From: Rhizobium brockwellii
Lineage (GTDB): Bacteria; Pseudomonadota; Alphaproteobacteria; Rhizobiales; Rhizobiaceae
Assembly: GCF_000769405.2 (NCBI RefSeq)
Contig: NZ_CP053444.1
Span: forward strand, 62,001 to 126,000
Direction: 5' to 3'
DNA length: 64,000 nucleotides
Positions within the stretch are counted from its first letter, which is position 1. Each line of letters starts with the position of its first letter. The notes under the pieces were generated by a model. The model did no database searches, had not been told where the DNA came from, and worked only from the letters and a program-made list of their open reading frames with translations. Made by a program: the position numbers and the translations under genes. Shown one piece after another: positions 9,779 through 18,491 of the stretch.

Positions 9779-10600
9779 TCAGTGCAGACATTTCAGAATG
9801 TCGCGACTGCTTCGGAGGCACATGGCGGCCAGCGTCAAGGTGACATTGGCTGTACCGATGATCGGCATACTGCCGCCACCCACGAGGTAGAGGTTTTCTT
9901 GGTCCCAGCCGCGCTGGTTCTTGTCCACGACGGAATTGGCCTTCGTCGCTCCCACGATGTGGGTGCCAGCCAAATGATTGCCGCCGCGGATGGCATAGCC
10001 TCGCCCCTCATAGGATACGTAGCCGAAATCGCTGAGGTCGTAATGTGTGTGATCCTGCGCATCCAAACGCGCAAATACGGTACCCGCAAACTGGCGGCTA
10101 TAGTCCGCTCCCTGCATGGTATATTCCGGCATAGCGGTCACGCCGTGTCGGAATTCGCTCGGACCGTTTCCAGTGCTGGACAATGATCCCCTGCCGCTGG
10201 CGACATACATGGCAAAGTTTCCTAATCTCATTTCAACGATGGACAACGCATAAAATGCCGTCCTCGCCCGGTAGAGGATGCTTCCGGGCCCATTTAACAA
10301 TGGCGACACGGACCGGCTCACAGCAGACAACGTCCCAGGGGGCCGATGTATTCCGTCGTGAGGCCGTGACGTCGAACACTTCTCAGAAAATCGTTCGCGG
10401 CGATCAGGTTGAGATAAAGCTCGTCCTCGCCAGAGCCCACGTTCATGGATTTCATCCAATATAACGCTTGCTGGGAAATGACCCGAAGCCGCCACTTGCC
10501 ACCCTCCAGCCGACGTAGTTCGAAATCAACACGCTGATGCACCGATGCTGAGATACGGGCCGCAGTCCGGGCCGAACTTTGGTCGACATGCTTTTCGGGT
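9779..10600 (-). pseudogene. GMC-family oxidoreductase, 3' part, frameshifted
   Basis: The last 110 codons carry the GMC C-terminal FAD/substrate region: GNHLAGTHIVGATKANSVVD with the active-site His/Asn area, then NLYLVGGGSMPIIGTANVTL and TLAAMCLRSS, intact to the stop at 9779. Upstream coding switches frame near 10330: the preceding frame reads DELYLNLIAANDFLRSVRRH and, before that, RLRVISQQALYWMKSMNVGS. The N-terminal FAD-binding GxGxxG part is absent. It lies upstream of, and in the same direction as, the ferritin-like gene. Confidence 0.6.
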
Positions 10601-10879
10601 TCTGAAGACATACCTATCCACCACTCAGACCAGATCAGAATGCGGAAACGGTCGGACGGCGCAAGGCAAGAGCCAATCGTTTCCAATGCGGAGTCCCAGG
10701 CCTGAGATAGCCAGAACCGCCAACCCCACGCCAGATGGTGCAAGGTCAACGGTTAACGACGACAACGACGGAGGCAAGAGGGAAGGAATGATCCATGATG
10801 TCGCGATAGCAAGCACACCGGGGAAAAGGGCCGTCTGCGTCCACCAACGTTGTTCCCTCATCATAACCTCCATTTGAAG
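10601..10879. other. no recognisable gene
   Basis: A minus-strand open frame of 85 codons here contains hydrophobic stretches (PGVLAIATSWIIPSLLPPSL) but has no recognisable family. It could be a remnant of whatever preceded the GMC gene. Otherwise nothing is seen. Confidence 0.3.
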
Positions 10880-11230
10880 CAACAGCAGGAGGCCAAGGCC
10901 GTTCGCCGCGTGTGACGATCACCGACAAGCTGCAGTCCTACGCGGCGCAGCAAAGCGAGAGATCGTGCCGGGCGTCGAGCATCGTTCGCACAAGGGCCTG
11001 AACAATCGGGCGGAGAACTCTCATAAACCCGTCCGACGACGAGAGAGGATCATGAAGCGCTTCTGGTCAGCGCGACAGCGTCAGCGTTTCGTTTCCGTAC
11101 ACGCCCCGATCGCCAACCTCTTTACCGTTCCCTGCAACGATATTCCATCCGCCCACCATCGAGAATTGCGAGCAACTGCCATGCAAGCATGGCGCCAAAT
11201 CGCGCGCCTTCACACCAAACGAACCAAAGC
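10880..11230 (+). pseudogene. IS6-family transposase, C-terminal fragment
   Basis: The plus strand encodes EHRSHKGLNNRAENSHKPVR followed by RERIMKRFWSARQRQRFVSV, the C-terminal end of an IS6-like transposase with the conserved Glu in NNRAENSH. The upstream 80 bases contain frameshifted VTITDKLQSYA-type sequence. The open frame runs on into unrelated DNA to 11372. Confidence 0.65.
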
Positions 11231-11383
11231 CTCACTCCGAGATCTTGTCTTCGCAGCGTTAAGTTTACGGTGCCTCCATTCGTTTGGACCGCTTCTTGGC
11301 CCAGCTCCAACTGAGGCGAGTGTTATTGAAGACACCAATTCAGTTATAATCATTTCTGGGCGAGGTAAATGAGTAGATTTACT

Positions 11384-11412
11384 GTAAGCGCTCATTTCCA
11401 TGCACATTGACG
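11384..11412 (+). repeat. IS66-type terminal inverted repeat
   Basis: GTAAGCGCTCATTTCCATGC matches the ends of IS66-family elements and closely matches the end at 37312 (GTAAGCGCGATTTTCCATGC). Only the tip is present: about 20 bases further on the IS3 element begins, so an IS66 relic probably served as its target. Confidence 0.55.
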
Positions 11413-11506
11413 CTGATCTGAACCTTGATCTGAACCCTTCAAACTGGACCGTTTTTGGTTAGAGTTTTCCGGTGCATTTTCCAAACTGGGAAAGGAACGG
11501 AAGACG

Positions 11507-11773
11507 ATGAAAGCATCGCAGTTTTCGGACGCACAGAAGGCGTTCATTTTGAAGCAGGGTGATGAAGGAGTGTCGGTGGCGGAGATCTGCCGCAAGGCGG
11601 GAATTAGCCAGGCGACCTATTTCAACTGGAAGAAAAAATACGCGGGCATGCTGCCGCTGGAGATGAAGAAGCTGAAGCAGCTCGAGGACGAGAATGCGCG
11701 GTTGAAGAAGATCGTCGCGGACCTGACGCTGGACCGCGAGATGTTGCAGGACGTCATCCGGCGAAAGCTCTAA
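11507..11773 (+). CDS. IS3-family transposase OrfA
   Basis: 88 aa: an N-terminal helix-turn-helix (AEICRKAGISQATYFNWKKK) and a C-terminal leucine zipper (MKKLKQLEDENARLKKIVAD), the standard OrfA layout that binds the element's ends. It ends a few bases before orfB in another frame, so OrfAB would need programmed frameshifting. Confidence 0.9.
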   Translation: MKASQFSDAQKAFILKQGDEGVSVAEICRKAGISQATYFNWKKKYAGMLPLEMKKLKQLEDENARLKKIVADLTLDREMLQDVIRRKL

Positions 11774-11793
11774 GGCCTGCTCGGAAACGCGAG

Positions 11794-12609
11794 ATGGTGA
11801 AAGGCATGTGCCGGGATTGGATGATCTCGATCCGGCGTGCCTGTGGGGCACTGAACTTCGATCGGTCGACCCACCATTACACCTCTCGCCGTGCCGATCA
11901 GGCCGGTCTGGAACGTCGAATTCGTGAGATCTGCGAGAGCCGTGTGCGCTATGGTTATCGTCGTGTACATGTACTCCTGGAACGCGAGGGTTGGGGGACC
12001 AACATCAAGCGAACCTATCGCATTTACAGGGACTTGGGCCTGCAACTGCGCAACAAGACGCCGAAGCGACGGGTCAAAGCCAAGCTGCGGGAAGATCGGC
12101 AAATGGCCGTTGGACCGAACGATGTCTGGGCGATGGACTTCGTGCACGACCAACTCGCGACCGGCAAGAAGCTGTGGGTGCTCACGGTGGTCGACACCTT
12201 CTCGCGCTATGTGCCGGTGCTTGATCCACGTCACAGCTATCGAGGTGAAGATGTCGTGCAAACCTTGGAACGGGTATGCCGGAAAGTTGGCTATCCGAAG
12301 ACGATCCGTGTCGATCAGGGGACTGAGTTCGTGTCTCGCGATCTTGACCTTTGGGCCTATGCCAAAGGCGTCACCTTGGACTTCTCACGCCCCGGCAAAC
12401 CGACCGACAATGCGTTCATTGAAGCGTTCAATGGCCGCTTCCGCGCCGAATGTCTGAACCAGCACTGGTTCCTGACCCTTGCGGATGCCCGCGAAAAGAT
12501 GGAGGATTGGCGTAGAGAGTATAATGAGTTTCGGCCACATGGTGCGATCGGCAATAAGGTGCCGATCTCGCTGATGAAATCAGGAGGCGCAACCAGCCCG
12601 CCTCCCTGA
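11794..12609 (+). CDS. IS3-family transposase OrfB, DDE catalytic subunit
   Basis: 271 aa. HTH_21-type N-terminus (ESRVRYGYRRVHVLLEREGW), then the integrase core with catalytic Asp in VWAMDFVHDQL, Asp in IRVDQGTEFVS and Glu in DNAFIEAFNGRFRAE, and the tail YNEFRPHGAIGNKVPI. All three DDE residues are present, so the element may be active. Confidence 0.9.
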   Translation: MVKGMCRDWMISIRRACGALNFDRSTHHYTSRRADQAGLERRIREICESRVRYGYRRVHVLLEREGWGTNIKRTYRIYRDLGLQLRNKTPKRRVKAKLREDRQMAVGPNDVWAMDFVHDQLATGKKLWVLTVVDTFSRYVPVLDPRHSYRGEDVVQTLERVCRKVGYPKTIRVDQGTEFVSRDLDLWAYAKGVTLDFSRPGKPTDNAFIEAFNGRFRAECLNQHWFLTLADAREKMEDWRREYNEFRPHGAIGNKVPISLMKSGGATSPPP

Positions 12610-12762
12610 ATGAAGCCGGAAAACTCTAGCCTCAGCTGGTCCAGAGTTTGGGGGTGGTTCAAAGCCGCCGAGGCTCTAACCGCCGCTGGATGTAAGTTCA
12701 GTGGCAGGTCGGCATTGACTAAACGACAAGAGCTGTTGCGGTTCCCTGCCTAACTCATACCG

Positions 12763-13041
12763 CTAAACGTTCCGTGTACCAACGCCAATTTCGTCGATCG
12801 GCTGCGGTCCGGGATCGGAAGGTAACTTGGCGCCCCTGGCAAGCGCACGCCGCTTGAGTTCGGAAGCTTGTTCTCGCAGGAACCCAAGATACCGTTCCCG
12901 AACCTCTTGCATTTCAATTTCGCCGGCAATCCATTGTTCGATCCATACGAGGAAACGCGGATCCTCCTCCGTCGGCAATCCCGCGCGACGGAGACGGTCA
13001 AAGGCTTTTTGCGCGGCAAGGCGTCGTTGTTCGCTCTTCAT
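12763..13041 (-). CDS. small protein, VbhA antitoxin-like, orphan
   Basis: 92 aa from the ATG at 13041, which has AAAGG 6 bases upstream; an in-frame extension to 13068 has no such site. The middle segment, DPRFLVWIEQWIAGEIEMQE followed by VRERYLGFL, resembles the helical inhibitor motif of VbhA-type Fic antitoxins (a helix ending in WIxGEI). No Fic toxin with an HPFxxGNG motif is visible beside it. The family call is tentative. Confidence 0.45.
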   Translation of the reverse strand: MKSEQRRLAAQKAFDRLRRAGLPTEEDPRFLVWIEQWIAGEIEMQEVRERYLGFLREQASELKRRALARGAKLPSDPGPQPIDEIGVGTRNV

Positions 13042-13490
13042 AACCTTTGCTAATATCCGATTCGGCAAAAGAAAACGTGGTCGACATTTCAGGCGAACCG
13101 TAAGCGAAAATCCGCCTACGCCGAAGACATTCTGATCTGCATCCGTTGCACCCCCTTCCGTAAAGACCTCGTCTGTTGGTCGAAAAGAGCTGGGATCATT
13201 GCGCAGTCAATTCGATCGCCGCCAAAATGAAAACCAGGTATTCCACTTTGGGCAGATCACCAGGCCGCCGGTGTCGTCCGTTTAGTATAGGAGCTTGATC
13301 GGACCCGGGCCTGCTACCGTAACCAATATCTCCGATCCAGAACACGATCAGGCTTTTTGGATCATGCTTTCGCTGTGGGCATGTCGCAGACTTCCAGAGC
13401 TACCGCAGGTCGCATCGCCGCGTGTCTTCCAAGCAAAAACGCGTCGCGCGTCCGTGAAGACGTCTCATAATATGACCTCTGGATTTGGCG
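13042..13490. other. no recognisable gene
   Basis: About 450 bases with short open frames only. I see no conserved motif, RNA gene or repeat. The part from 13290 may be decayed coding DNA. Confidence 0.35.
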
Positions 13491-13494
13491 CTTA

Positions 13495-13640
13495 TGCGCC
13501 ACCAAAACGGCGAAGCATGGGATTGAGCCTATCGTTCTCCCCACGGAACTTCACGAGCATGAGCCGTTTCAGATTGCGATTTTCAGCTTCAAGAGCAGCC
13601 AGCTCTGAATTCGACTCACGGGCTTCCCAAAATGCGATGA
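13495..13640 (-). pseudogene. fragment similar to the coiled-coil tail of the SyrB-like proteins
   Basis: The minus strand reads ELAALEAENRNLKRLMLVKF and then ENDRLNPMLRRFG, a short coiled coil ending in a basic tip. This mirrors the C-termini of the proteins at 22503-23063 (KLQIQNTQLKRMLQRF) and 23195-23857 (AENADLRKRLNLG). It is probably a decayed third member of that family. Confidence 0.35.
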
Positions 13641-13664
13641 ATTTGAATCTTTGGTGCAAATCGG

Positions 13665-13945
13665 AGGTGATGGGTTCAGCGGTTTCGTTACGAGAGGATT
13701 TCGACGCAGAGCGTTTGCGTCGTCTGGCGCGCCAGACCACGGATGCCGCGCAGGCACGCCGTCTCCTGGCGCTAGCCTCGATCTATGACGGCGGCTCGCG
13801 CTCGAATGCGGCGCGGCTGGGCAGTGTCACGCTTCAGATCGTGCGGGATTGGGTCTTGCGGTTCAATGCGCATGGCCGGGCTGATCAACGACAAGGCTCC
13901 TGGGCCCAAATCACGGTTGGACGATACTCAGCGGGCGGCGCGCCT
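13665..13945 (+). pseudogene. IS630-family transposase, N-terminal fragment
   Basis: The plus strand reads REDFDAERLRRLARQTTDAA, then QARRLLALASIYDGGSRSNA and VRDWVLRFNAHG, the N-terminal HTH domain of an IS630-type transposase, with a frameshift to INDKAPGPKSRLDD. It ends abruptly at the nodX-like duplication. It differs from the complete IS630 element at 59784. Confidence 0.6.
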
Positions 13946-13951
13946 CCATTG

Positions 13952-14173
13952 GAGTTCCGATCTTTTAACGGGAGCTTCCCGTTTAAGCGACGGCAAGCCG
14001 TCTGGTGACTAGCGATGAGCGAAGTTTCATGGCCCGCTTTTCGATCAGCGCCCATGATAGAGCGGCTAATTCCACGGTTCCGACCGGCTCGACGATCCAA
14101 AGCCACCAGTGGCCGACCCATCCGATGCCGATCAGCGTGTGCATGACGAGCATATGGTAGAGGTAGTTGTAGG
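13952..14173 (-). pseudogene. duplicated 3' end of nodX
   Basis: About 220 bases closely match the 3' end of nodX and its downstream flank at 24326-24545. The minus-strand translation keeps HTLIGIGWVGHWWLWIVEPV, ALSWALIEKRAMK and the stop, with several substitutions (for example VTRRLAVA against VARRLSVA). Both copies share the downstream GTTCCGATCTTTTA, so the repeat unit runs past the gene end. The 5' part of the gene is absent. Confidence 0.8.
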
Positions 14174-14296
14174 GTATATTTCAAAGTATATCGTTTCAAA
14201 TTTGGCAGATCTTACTTTCTGTTGTGACAAGCCCGTGAGCTATGGAATATATTACTTTATATTTATATATATATCGCACTTCATGTCTTTGGCGGC

Positions 14297-14500
14297 CGCA
14301 TGACATGGCAACTCTCTAACGGCTACGGCCAACGCTCGCTGGTCGAAACGCCAATCGGGCGATAAAAGTCCATCATCGGGCGGCGTCTGCGGGCGAGGTC
14401 GCGGCCTGGTCAGCAGACCGAAGGCGTCATCAGCTGCGCCGTTCACAATCGCATGCTTGACTGTGCACGCCCGAAATCCGCCGCAAGGCAGCCACGGCAT
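14297..14500 (+). pseudogene. IS5-family transposase, C-terminal fragment
   Basis: The plus strand reads NGYGQRSLVETPIGR, a stop, then KSIIGRRLRARSRPGQQTEG and HNRMLDCARPKSAARQ, the C-terminus of the same IS5-type transposase as at 7685-8515. The sequence just before it, ATCGCACTTCATGTCTTTGG, recurs with few changes at 59599, so it is probably an IS-end motif. Confidence 0.55.
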
Positions 14501-14529
14501 GATCAACCGTTTCAAAGATCCCACACCCG

Positions 14530-15017
14530 TTCAATTCCAGATCCGTCCACCAGCGCCCGGCACGGCTTGAATCCGGTCGTCGCCGATCGCATTTGCAGAG
14601 TTTACTGTCTCAATGCATCACTTCTTCTTGGAGCTTAACGCGGCCGCAGAGAGGCACGCGCGGGATTCGACCGCCGTTCAAGAAGTCCGAAGCTGACGCT
14701 GACAGAGTCGCCATGGCAGGTGCACGACGGTCAGCTTTCGGTCGAGAATTCGGACCACGATCGTTTTTACGCCTTGTGTATTTGTACAATTTATCGCCAG
14801 CGATTGGACATGGTCATGAAATAAGATTGCATCGACAAGTGCAGATAACATGTCGTCGCCAACGACGTATCCGGAGAGGTCTGCGCCGGAGCCAGGAGCT
14901 CTGCGAGGGTGAGTGTAGACTTGCCGCCTCGACCGGTCTGAAAATATCCGGGGACTGATAGGGTTCTCTCATTCACGGCGACGATTCTTTCAAGAATGAG
15001 AGGATTTACAAACAAAG
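14530..15017. other. no recognisable gene
   Basis: Nothing conserved is recognised here apart from short chance frames. AT-rich stretches near 14760-14830 may mark a boundary between transferred segments. Confidence 0.35.
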
Positions 15018-15179
15018 ATGAATGGACCGCAAAACGAAATAGATAGAAGCTGCCAAAACTGCGCCACGTTGCCTCGCGATCACGCGGCAGCTGGCGAAGA
15101 GATTGGACAATATGGCATGTGTCGGCTTTGGATTATTGTGGTGTCTTCGATGAAAGACCCTCGACATTGGCGCTGTTGA
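15018..15179 (+). CDS. possible small Cys-containing protein
   Basis: A 53-codon frame: residues 11-15 SCQNC form a C-x2-C pair, followed by an acidic stretch AAAGEEIGQYGMCRLW and a hydrophobic run IIVVSS, ending in Trp-Arg-Cys. Cys at 12, 15, 35 and 53 could bind metal. The upstream sequence AACAAAG is a weak ribosome binding site. No family is recognised; it may be a chance frame. Confidence 0.2.
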   Translation: MNGPQNEIDRSCQNCATLPRDHAAAGEEIGQYGMCRLWIIVVSSMKDPRHWRC

Positions 15180-15399
15180 AGACTGCGGACTTAAATCATC
15201 AAATTGGCACCAAAAAATTTCGGTTCGCGCGAGTCAACGTAGCGGCGAAGGAGGGCTAGTCGTCAGCATCGAGATTGTCTTGATACCTATGATGATGTTC
15301 GGCCTTTTTCTGGCAGCCCTGATAATTGTTTTCGGCCAGTGTGCTGGAAACCCGGCGTGAGGAGGGTGCAGCCGGGCACCGCTTTGTGGAGGAAGTAAA

Positions 15400-16329
15400 A
15401 TGAAAAAGTTTATCCTGGGCACTGCGATGGCGCTCGTCATGTCGACGGCCGCTCACGCGGAAACTGTCGGCGTCTCGATGGCGAAATTCGACGACAATTT
15501 CCTGACGGTTCTGCGCAACGGCATGACCGATTATGCAAAGACCCTCAGCGGTGTGACGCTGCAGGTCGAAGACGCACAGAACGACGTTTCCAAGCAGCAG
15601 AGCCAGATCCAGAATTTCATCGCCTCCAAGGTCGATGCAATCATCGTCAACCCTGTCGATACCGATGCGACCACGGCGATGTCGAAGCTCGCGGCCGATG
15701 CCGGCATTCCGCTGGTTTACGTCAACCGTCAGCCAGTCAACGTCGACACGCTGCCGGACAATCAGGCCTTCGTCGCTTCCAACGAGCAGGAATCCGGCAC
15801 GCTGGAAACCAAGGAAATCTGCCGCATTCTCGGCGGCAAGGGCAAGGCCGTCGTCATCATGGGCGAGCTCTCCAACCAGGCTGCGCGCATGCGGACCCAG
15901 GACGTTCATGACGTCATCAAGACGGATGAATGCAAGGGTCTGGAGATCGTCGAAGAGCAGACGGCCAACTGGGACCGCACCCAGGGCGCCGACCTGATGA
16001 CCAACTGGCTCTCCAGCGGCATCGAATTCGACGCCGTGATCTCCAACAACGACGAAATGGCGATCGGCGCCATCCAGGCGCTGAAGGCAGCCGGCAAGGA
16101 TATGACCAAGGTTGTCGTCGGCGGTGTCGACGCCACCCAGGACGCGCTTGCCGCCATGCAGGCGGGCGATCTCGACGTCACGGTGTTCCAGGATGCCGCC
16201 GGCCAGGGCAAGGGTTCGCTCGATGCAGCGCTCAAGCTCGCCAAGGGCGAGAAGATCGACAAGAAGGTCTACATTCCCTTCCAGCTCGTGACGCCTGCCA
16301 ACGTCAAGGACTTCGTCGCCAAGAACTGA
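15400..16329 (+). CDS. periplasmic sugar/rhizopine-binding protein, MocB-like
   Basis: 309 aa. Signal peptide MKKFILGTAMALVMSTAAHA with cleavage before ETVGVS, then a type I periplasmic-binding fold of the ribose/inositol family: VSMAKFDDNFLTVLRNGM, IQNFIASKVDAIIVNPVDTD, LVYVNRQPV, FDAVISNNDEMAIGAIQALK and VVGGVDATQDALAAMQAG. It closely resembles MocB, the rhizopine (3-O-methyl-scyllo-inosamine)-binding protein, but the ligand cannot be read from sequence. A good GGAGG site lies 8 bases before the ATG. No ABC permease or ATPase gene is adjacent, so it must work with transporters elsewhere or be an orphan. A rho-independent terminator follows. Confidence 0.85.
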   Translation: MKKFILGTAMALVMSTAAHAETVGVSMAKFDDNFLTVLRNGMTDYAKTLSGVTLQVEDAQNDVSKQQSQIQNFIASKVDAIIVNPVDTDATTAMSKLAADAGIPLVYVNRQPVNVDTLPDNQAFVASNEQESGTLETKEICRILGGKGKAVVIMGELSNQAARMRTQDVHDVIKTDECKGLEIVEEQTANWDRTQGADLMTNWLSSGIEFDAVISNNDEMAIGAIQALKAAGKDMTKVVVGGVDATQDALAAMQAGDLDVTVFQDAAGQGKGSLDAALKLAKGEKIDKKVYIPFQLVTPANVKDFVAKN

Positions 16330-16343
16330 GGGCGAACGCCACA

Positions 16344-16374
16344 CAGGATGCGGGCTTTGCCCGCATCCTGTTTT
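16344..16374 (+). terminator. rho-independent terminator after the mocB-like gene
   Basis: CAGGATGCGGG and CCCGCATCCTG form an 11-bp stem around a 5-base loop, followed by TTTT, 15 bases after the stop codon. Confidence 0.85.
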
Positions 16375-16380
16375 CGGCGC

Positions 16381-16769
16381 TCGAAGGTCCACAAATCCTT
16401 AAGTGCCAAGATTATGAAAGGACCCTTGAGCTCAGGCTGCTTGAGGATGAGACTGGCATCCACAACCTCGTGGGCTAGTGAAGACCGAGAAACATCGCCC
16501 GATCGCGTTCCGCGCTGGTATGTTGGGTGTCTATGTGACCGCTATTTTCTCCGCTTCGGCACGAACGCGGTGTGGAGGTTCACCATGGATCGCCGGCACC
16601 CGATCGGTGTGGACTGCCGAGAAGGCACTCGAAGCTGCTCGTCTTCGGTCTAAGTCATTACTTGAGCGCGGCGATCAATGTCGATTGCAGCAAGGCGTCA
16701 TTCTACTAGCGGGCGCCCATGACGATCGCAGGAAGGATTGGCTTCTCCGGAGGCAAGGGTCGTCCATTC
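16381..16769. other. no intact gene
   Basis: A frame near 16430 reads LELRLLEDETGIHNLVG, reminiscent of the nucleic-acid-binding tail of DnaE2-like polymerases, but it is too short to assign. The rest shows nothing recognisable up to the IS3 end. Confidence 0.25.
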
Positions 16770-17725
16770 TGACCTTGCCCCCAAGTTTTATCCAGTTTTG
16801 AGTTCGCTCCGGCGGTTTTGGGTTGCTGTATTCGGGGCGGTAGCGGCGAGTTGCGGTGCGGAGCCATTCGGCTGCGCAGCACCGCATCACGTCGCGGATT
16901 GATGGTCTGAGCGAACTCGGCGGGCGTCAGCCAGCCAAGGCCGGAGTGCGGTCGATGATCGTTGTAATCGCTGCGCCAGTTTGAAAGCGCTGATCGAGCG
17001 TGGGTCAATGACGAGACGAGCGTTTCATTCAAGAGCTCGTCGCGCAGCCGACCATTGAAGCTTTCGATGAAGGCGTTCTGGATCGGTTTGCCTGGTGCGA
17101 TGTAGTGCCAATCGACTTTGGTCCGGGCGGCCCATTGCAGAATCGCGTTGCTGGTGAACTCGCTGCCATTGTCACTGACGATCATCCTGGGTTTGCCACG
17201 TTCCTCAATAATCCGATCAAGCTCGCGGGCAACCCGAAGGCCGAAAAGCGAGGTATCCGCGACGAGGCCAAGGCATTCTCTGGTGCAATCGTCGACGACC
17301 GTCAAAACCCGGAACCTGCGACCATCGGTGAACTGATCCGACACGAAGTCCAACGACCAACGGTCGTTGGACGCCATCGGAACCAGCATCGGTGCTCGTG
17401 TGCCTATCGCTCGCTTTCGGCCGCCACGCTTGCGCACCGTCAGCTTCTCCTCGCGATAGAGCCGCAAGAGCTTCTTGTGGTTCACAAGGTGTCCCTCGCG
17501 CCTGAGCAGCACATGAAGGCGTCGATAGCCGAAGCGGCGGCGTTCGTGCGCCAACGCCTTCATGCGCTCGCGGAGGCCCTGATCGTCGCTGCGTTTAGTG
17601 TCATAACGGATCGTCATCCGGCAAAAAACGATGGCTTTACATGCCCGCCGTTCGCTCATCCCACGTTGGTTCATGAGATGTGCGACAGCTTTCCGCTGGG
17701 CTGCGGGCGTCACCACTTCTTTCCC
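16706..17725 (-). CDS. IS3-family transposase OrfB
   Basis: The frame from about 17725 reads [20 protein letters not shown], the HTH_21 region [20 protein letters not shown], and the DDE core: Asp in [13 protein letters not shown], Asp in [12 protein letters not shown] and Glu in [14 protein letters not shown], then [20 protein letters not shown]. It must be made by frameshifting from orfA, because the frame has no own start close to position 17725. The usual stop before the terminal repeat is lost, so the frame runs 64 bases beyond the element to 16706. Confidence 0.85.
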   Translation of the reverse strand, partial: GKEVVTPAAQRKAVAHLMNQRGMSERRACKAIVFCRMTIRYDTKRSDDQGLRERMKALAHERRRFGYRRLHVLLRREGHLVNHKKLLRLYREEKLTVRKRGGRKRAIGTRAPMLVPMASNDRWSLDFVSDQFTDGRRFRVLTVVDDCTRECLGLVADTSLFGLRVARELDRIIEERGKPRMIVSDNGSEFTSNAILQWAARTKVDWHYIAPGKPIQNAFIESFNGRLRDELLNETLVSSLTHARSALSNWRSDYNDHRPHSGLGWLTPAEFAQTINPRRDAVLRSRMAPHRNSPLPPRIQQPKTAGANSKLDKTWGQGQNGRPLPPEKPILPAIVMGAR

Positions 17726-18040
17726 AAAAGGTCTTTCAAAGCGGCATTGTCGAGCATGGCATCCGCCAGAAGCCGCTTCAGCTTCATGTTCTCGTCCTCC
17801 AGCGTCTTCAGCCGCTTGGCCTCGGACACCTCCATGCCGCCAAACTTGGCTTTCCATTTATAGATGCTGGCATCGCTGACACCGTGCTTGCGGCAAAGCT
17901 CCGCGACCGGCGTGCCCGCCTCGTGCTCCTTCAGAATGCCGATGATCTGTTCGTCTGTGAAACGGTTGCGCTTCATTCTCTGGTCCTCTCAATGGGCCAG
18001 AGCTTACTTCAAAATGGATTATTTCAACGGGGCAAGGTCA
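16770..18040 (-). mobile_element. IS3-family insertion sequence
   Basis: 1271 bp, bounded by TGACCTTGCCCC at the left and the inverted GGGGCAAGGTCA at the right, with orfA and orfB on the minus strand. It is a different IS3 subgroup from the element at 11431. No clear target duplication is visible. Its right end sits about 110 bases before a sigma-54 promoter. Confidence 0.85.
17710..17976 (-). CDS. IS3-family transposase OrfA
   Basis: 88 aa with helix-turn-helix ([20 protein letters not shown]) and a leucine-zipper tail ([20 protein letters not shown]). It overlaps orfB by a few bases in another frame, as usual for this family. Confidence 0.9.
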   Translation of the reverse strand: MKRNRFTDEQIIGILKEHEAGTPVAELCRKHGVSDASIYKWKAKFGGMEVSEAKRLKTLEDENMKLKRLLADAMLDNAALKDLLGKKW

Positions 18041-18151
18041 AAGCGCATCGAGACACCCGCTCTCGCAAAGCTGACAAAGCTGCCGCACTGTGGAGCCCCT
18101 CGCGAAAGCGGACTGGTCCGAAATCCCCAGGTTAATCAGGACGCCATCGGC

Positions 18152-18169
18152 CTGGCACGACGAGTGCTA
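18152..18169 (+). promoter_or_regulatory. sigma-54 (-24/-12) promoter
   Basis: CTGGCACGACGAGTGCTA fits the consensus YTGGCACGRNNNTTGCW with one mismatch and is identical to the fixABCX promoter at 48759-48776. Flanking bases (ATCGGC before, GGACC after) also match, so the block is duplicated. It points toward the 54-aa frame and fdxB. No TGT-N10-ACA site is seen upstream; the IS3 element ends about 110 bases before it and may have displaced one. Confidence 0.75.
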
Positions 18170-18260
18170 GGACCAACCGAAACACAAAAATACATTCGGT
18201 TGGAGCCAGGGGACGTCTGGCCGCTGACATGTAAGTCTCCCAACCTGTGAAGGAGGGGCT

Positions 18261-18425
18261 ATGGCCTCGGTGCTTGAAAATACCCTAAGCCGCGTTTTGG
18301 AAGCAGCCGAGCTCCTGGCTCTTAATCCTGGTGTACGGCTGAAGAGGATTACCATGGTAGCGATCCGTGAGACCGGTTCACAGGAAAGGCATCCATGTCT
18401 CAAACGCCCGTCTCAAAGGCTCTGA
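18261..18425 (+). CDS. small protein upstream of fdxB
   Basis: 54 aa, preceded by a strong GGAGG site 5 bases before the ATG and positioned between the sigma-54 promoter and fdxB. The first half (SRVLEAAELLALNPGVRLKR) looks like an amphipathic helix followed by a basic segment; a single Cys lies near the end. I recognise no family. The promoter and ribosome binding site argue that it is expressed with fdxB. Confidence 0.5.
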   Translation: MASVLENTLSRVLEAAELLALNPGVRLKRITMVAIRETGSQERHPCLKRPSQRL

Positions 18426-18491
18426 GCCGACCTTCAAGAGCAATGCTAGGTCGGCATTACGCAAAAAGACCTCGCTTCACAGGAGAACACT

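Larger units (their letters stand above)
11431..12661 (+). mobile_element. complete IS3-family insertion sequence
   Basis: 1231 bp. The left end TGAACCCTTCAAACTGGACC and the inverted right end TGAACCACCCCCAAACTCTG are imperfect inverted repeats that agree again at TAGAGTTTTCCGG further in. Between them lie orfA and orfB in the usual order. I see no clear target-site duplication. A 3' fragment of the same element, inverted, lies at 57795-57977. Confidence 0.85.

Noticed and set aside
15370..15390. GGGCACCGCTTTGTGG before the mocB-like gene as a sigma-54 promoter
   Set aside because: No GC at the -12 position with correct spacing, and the start site would fall at or after the start codon.
15256..16392. 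378-codon minus-strand frame opposite the mocB-like gene
   Set aside because: Composition (LGDVVG/HDDG repeats) is that of an antisense shadow; the plus-strand gene has a signal peptide and terminator.
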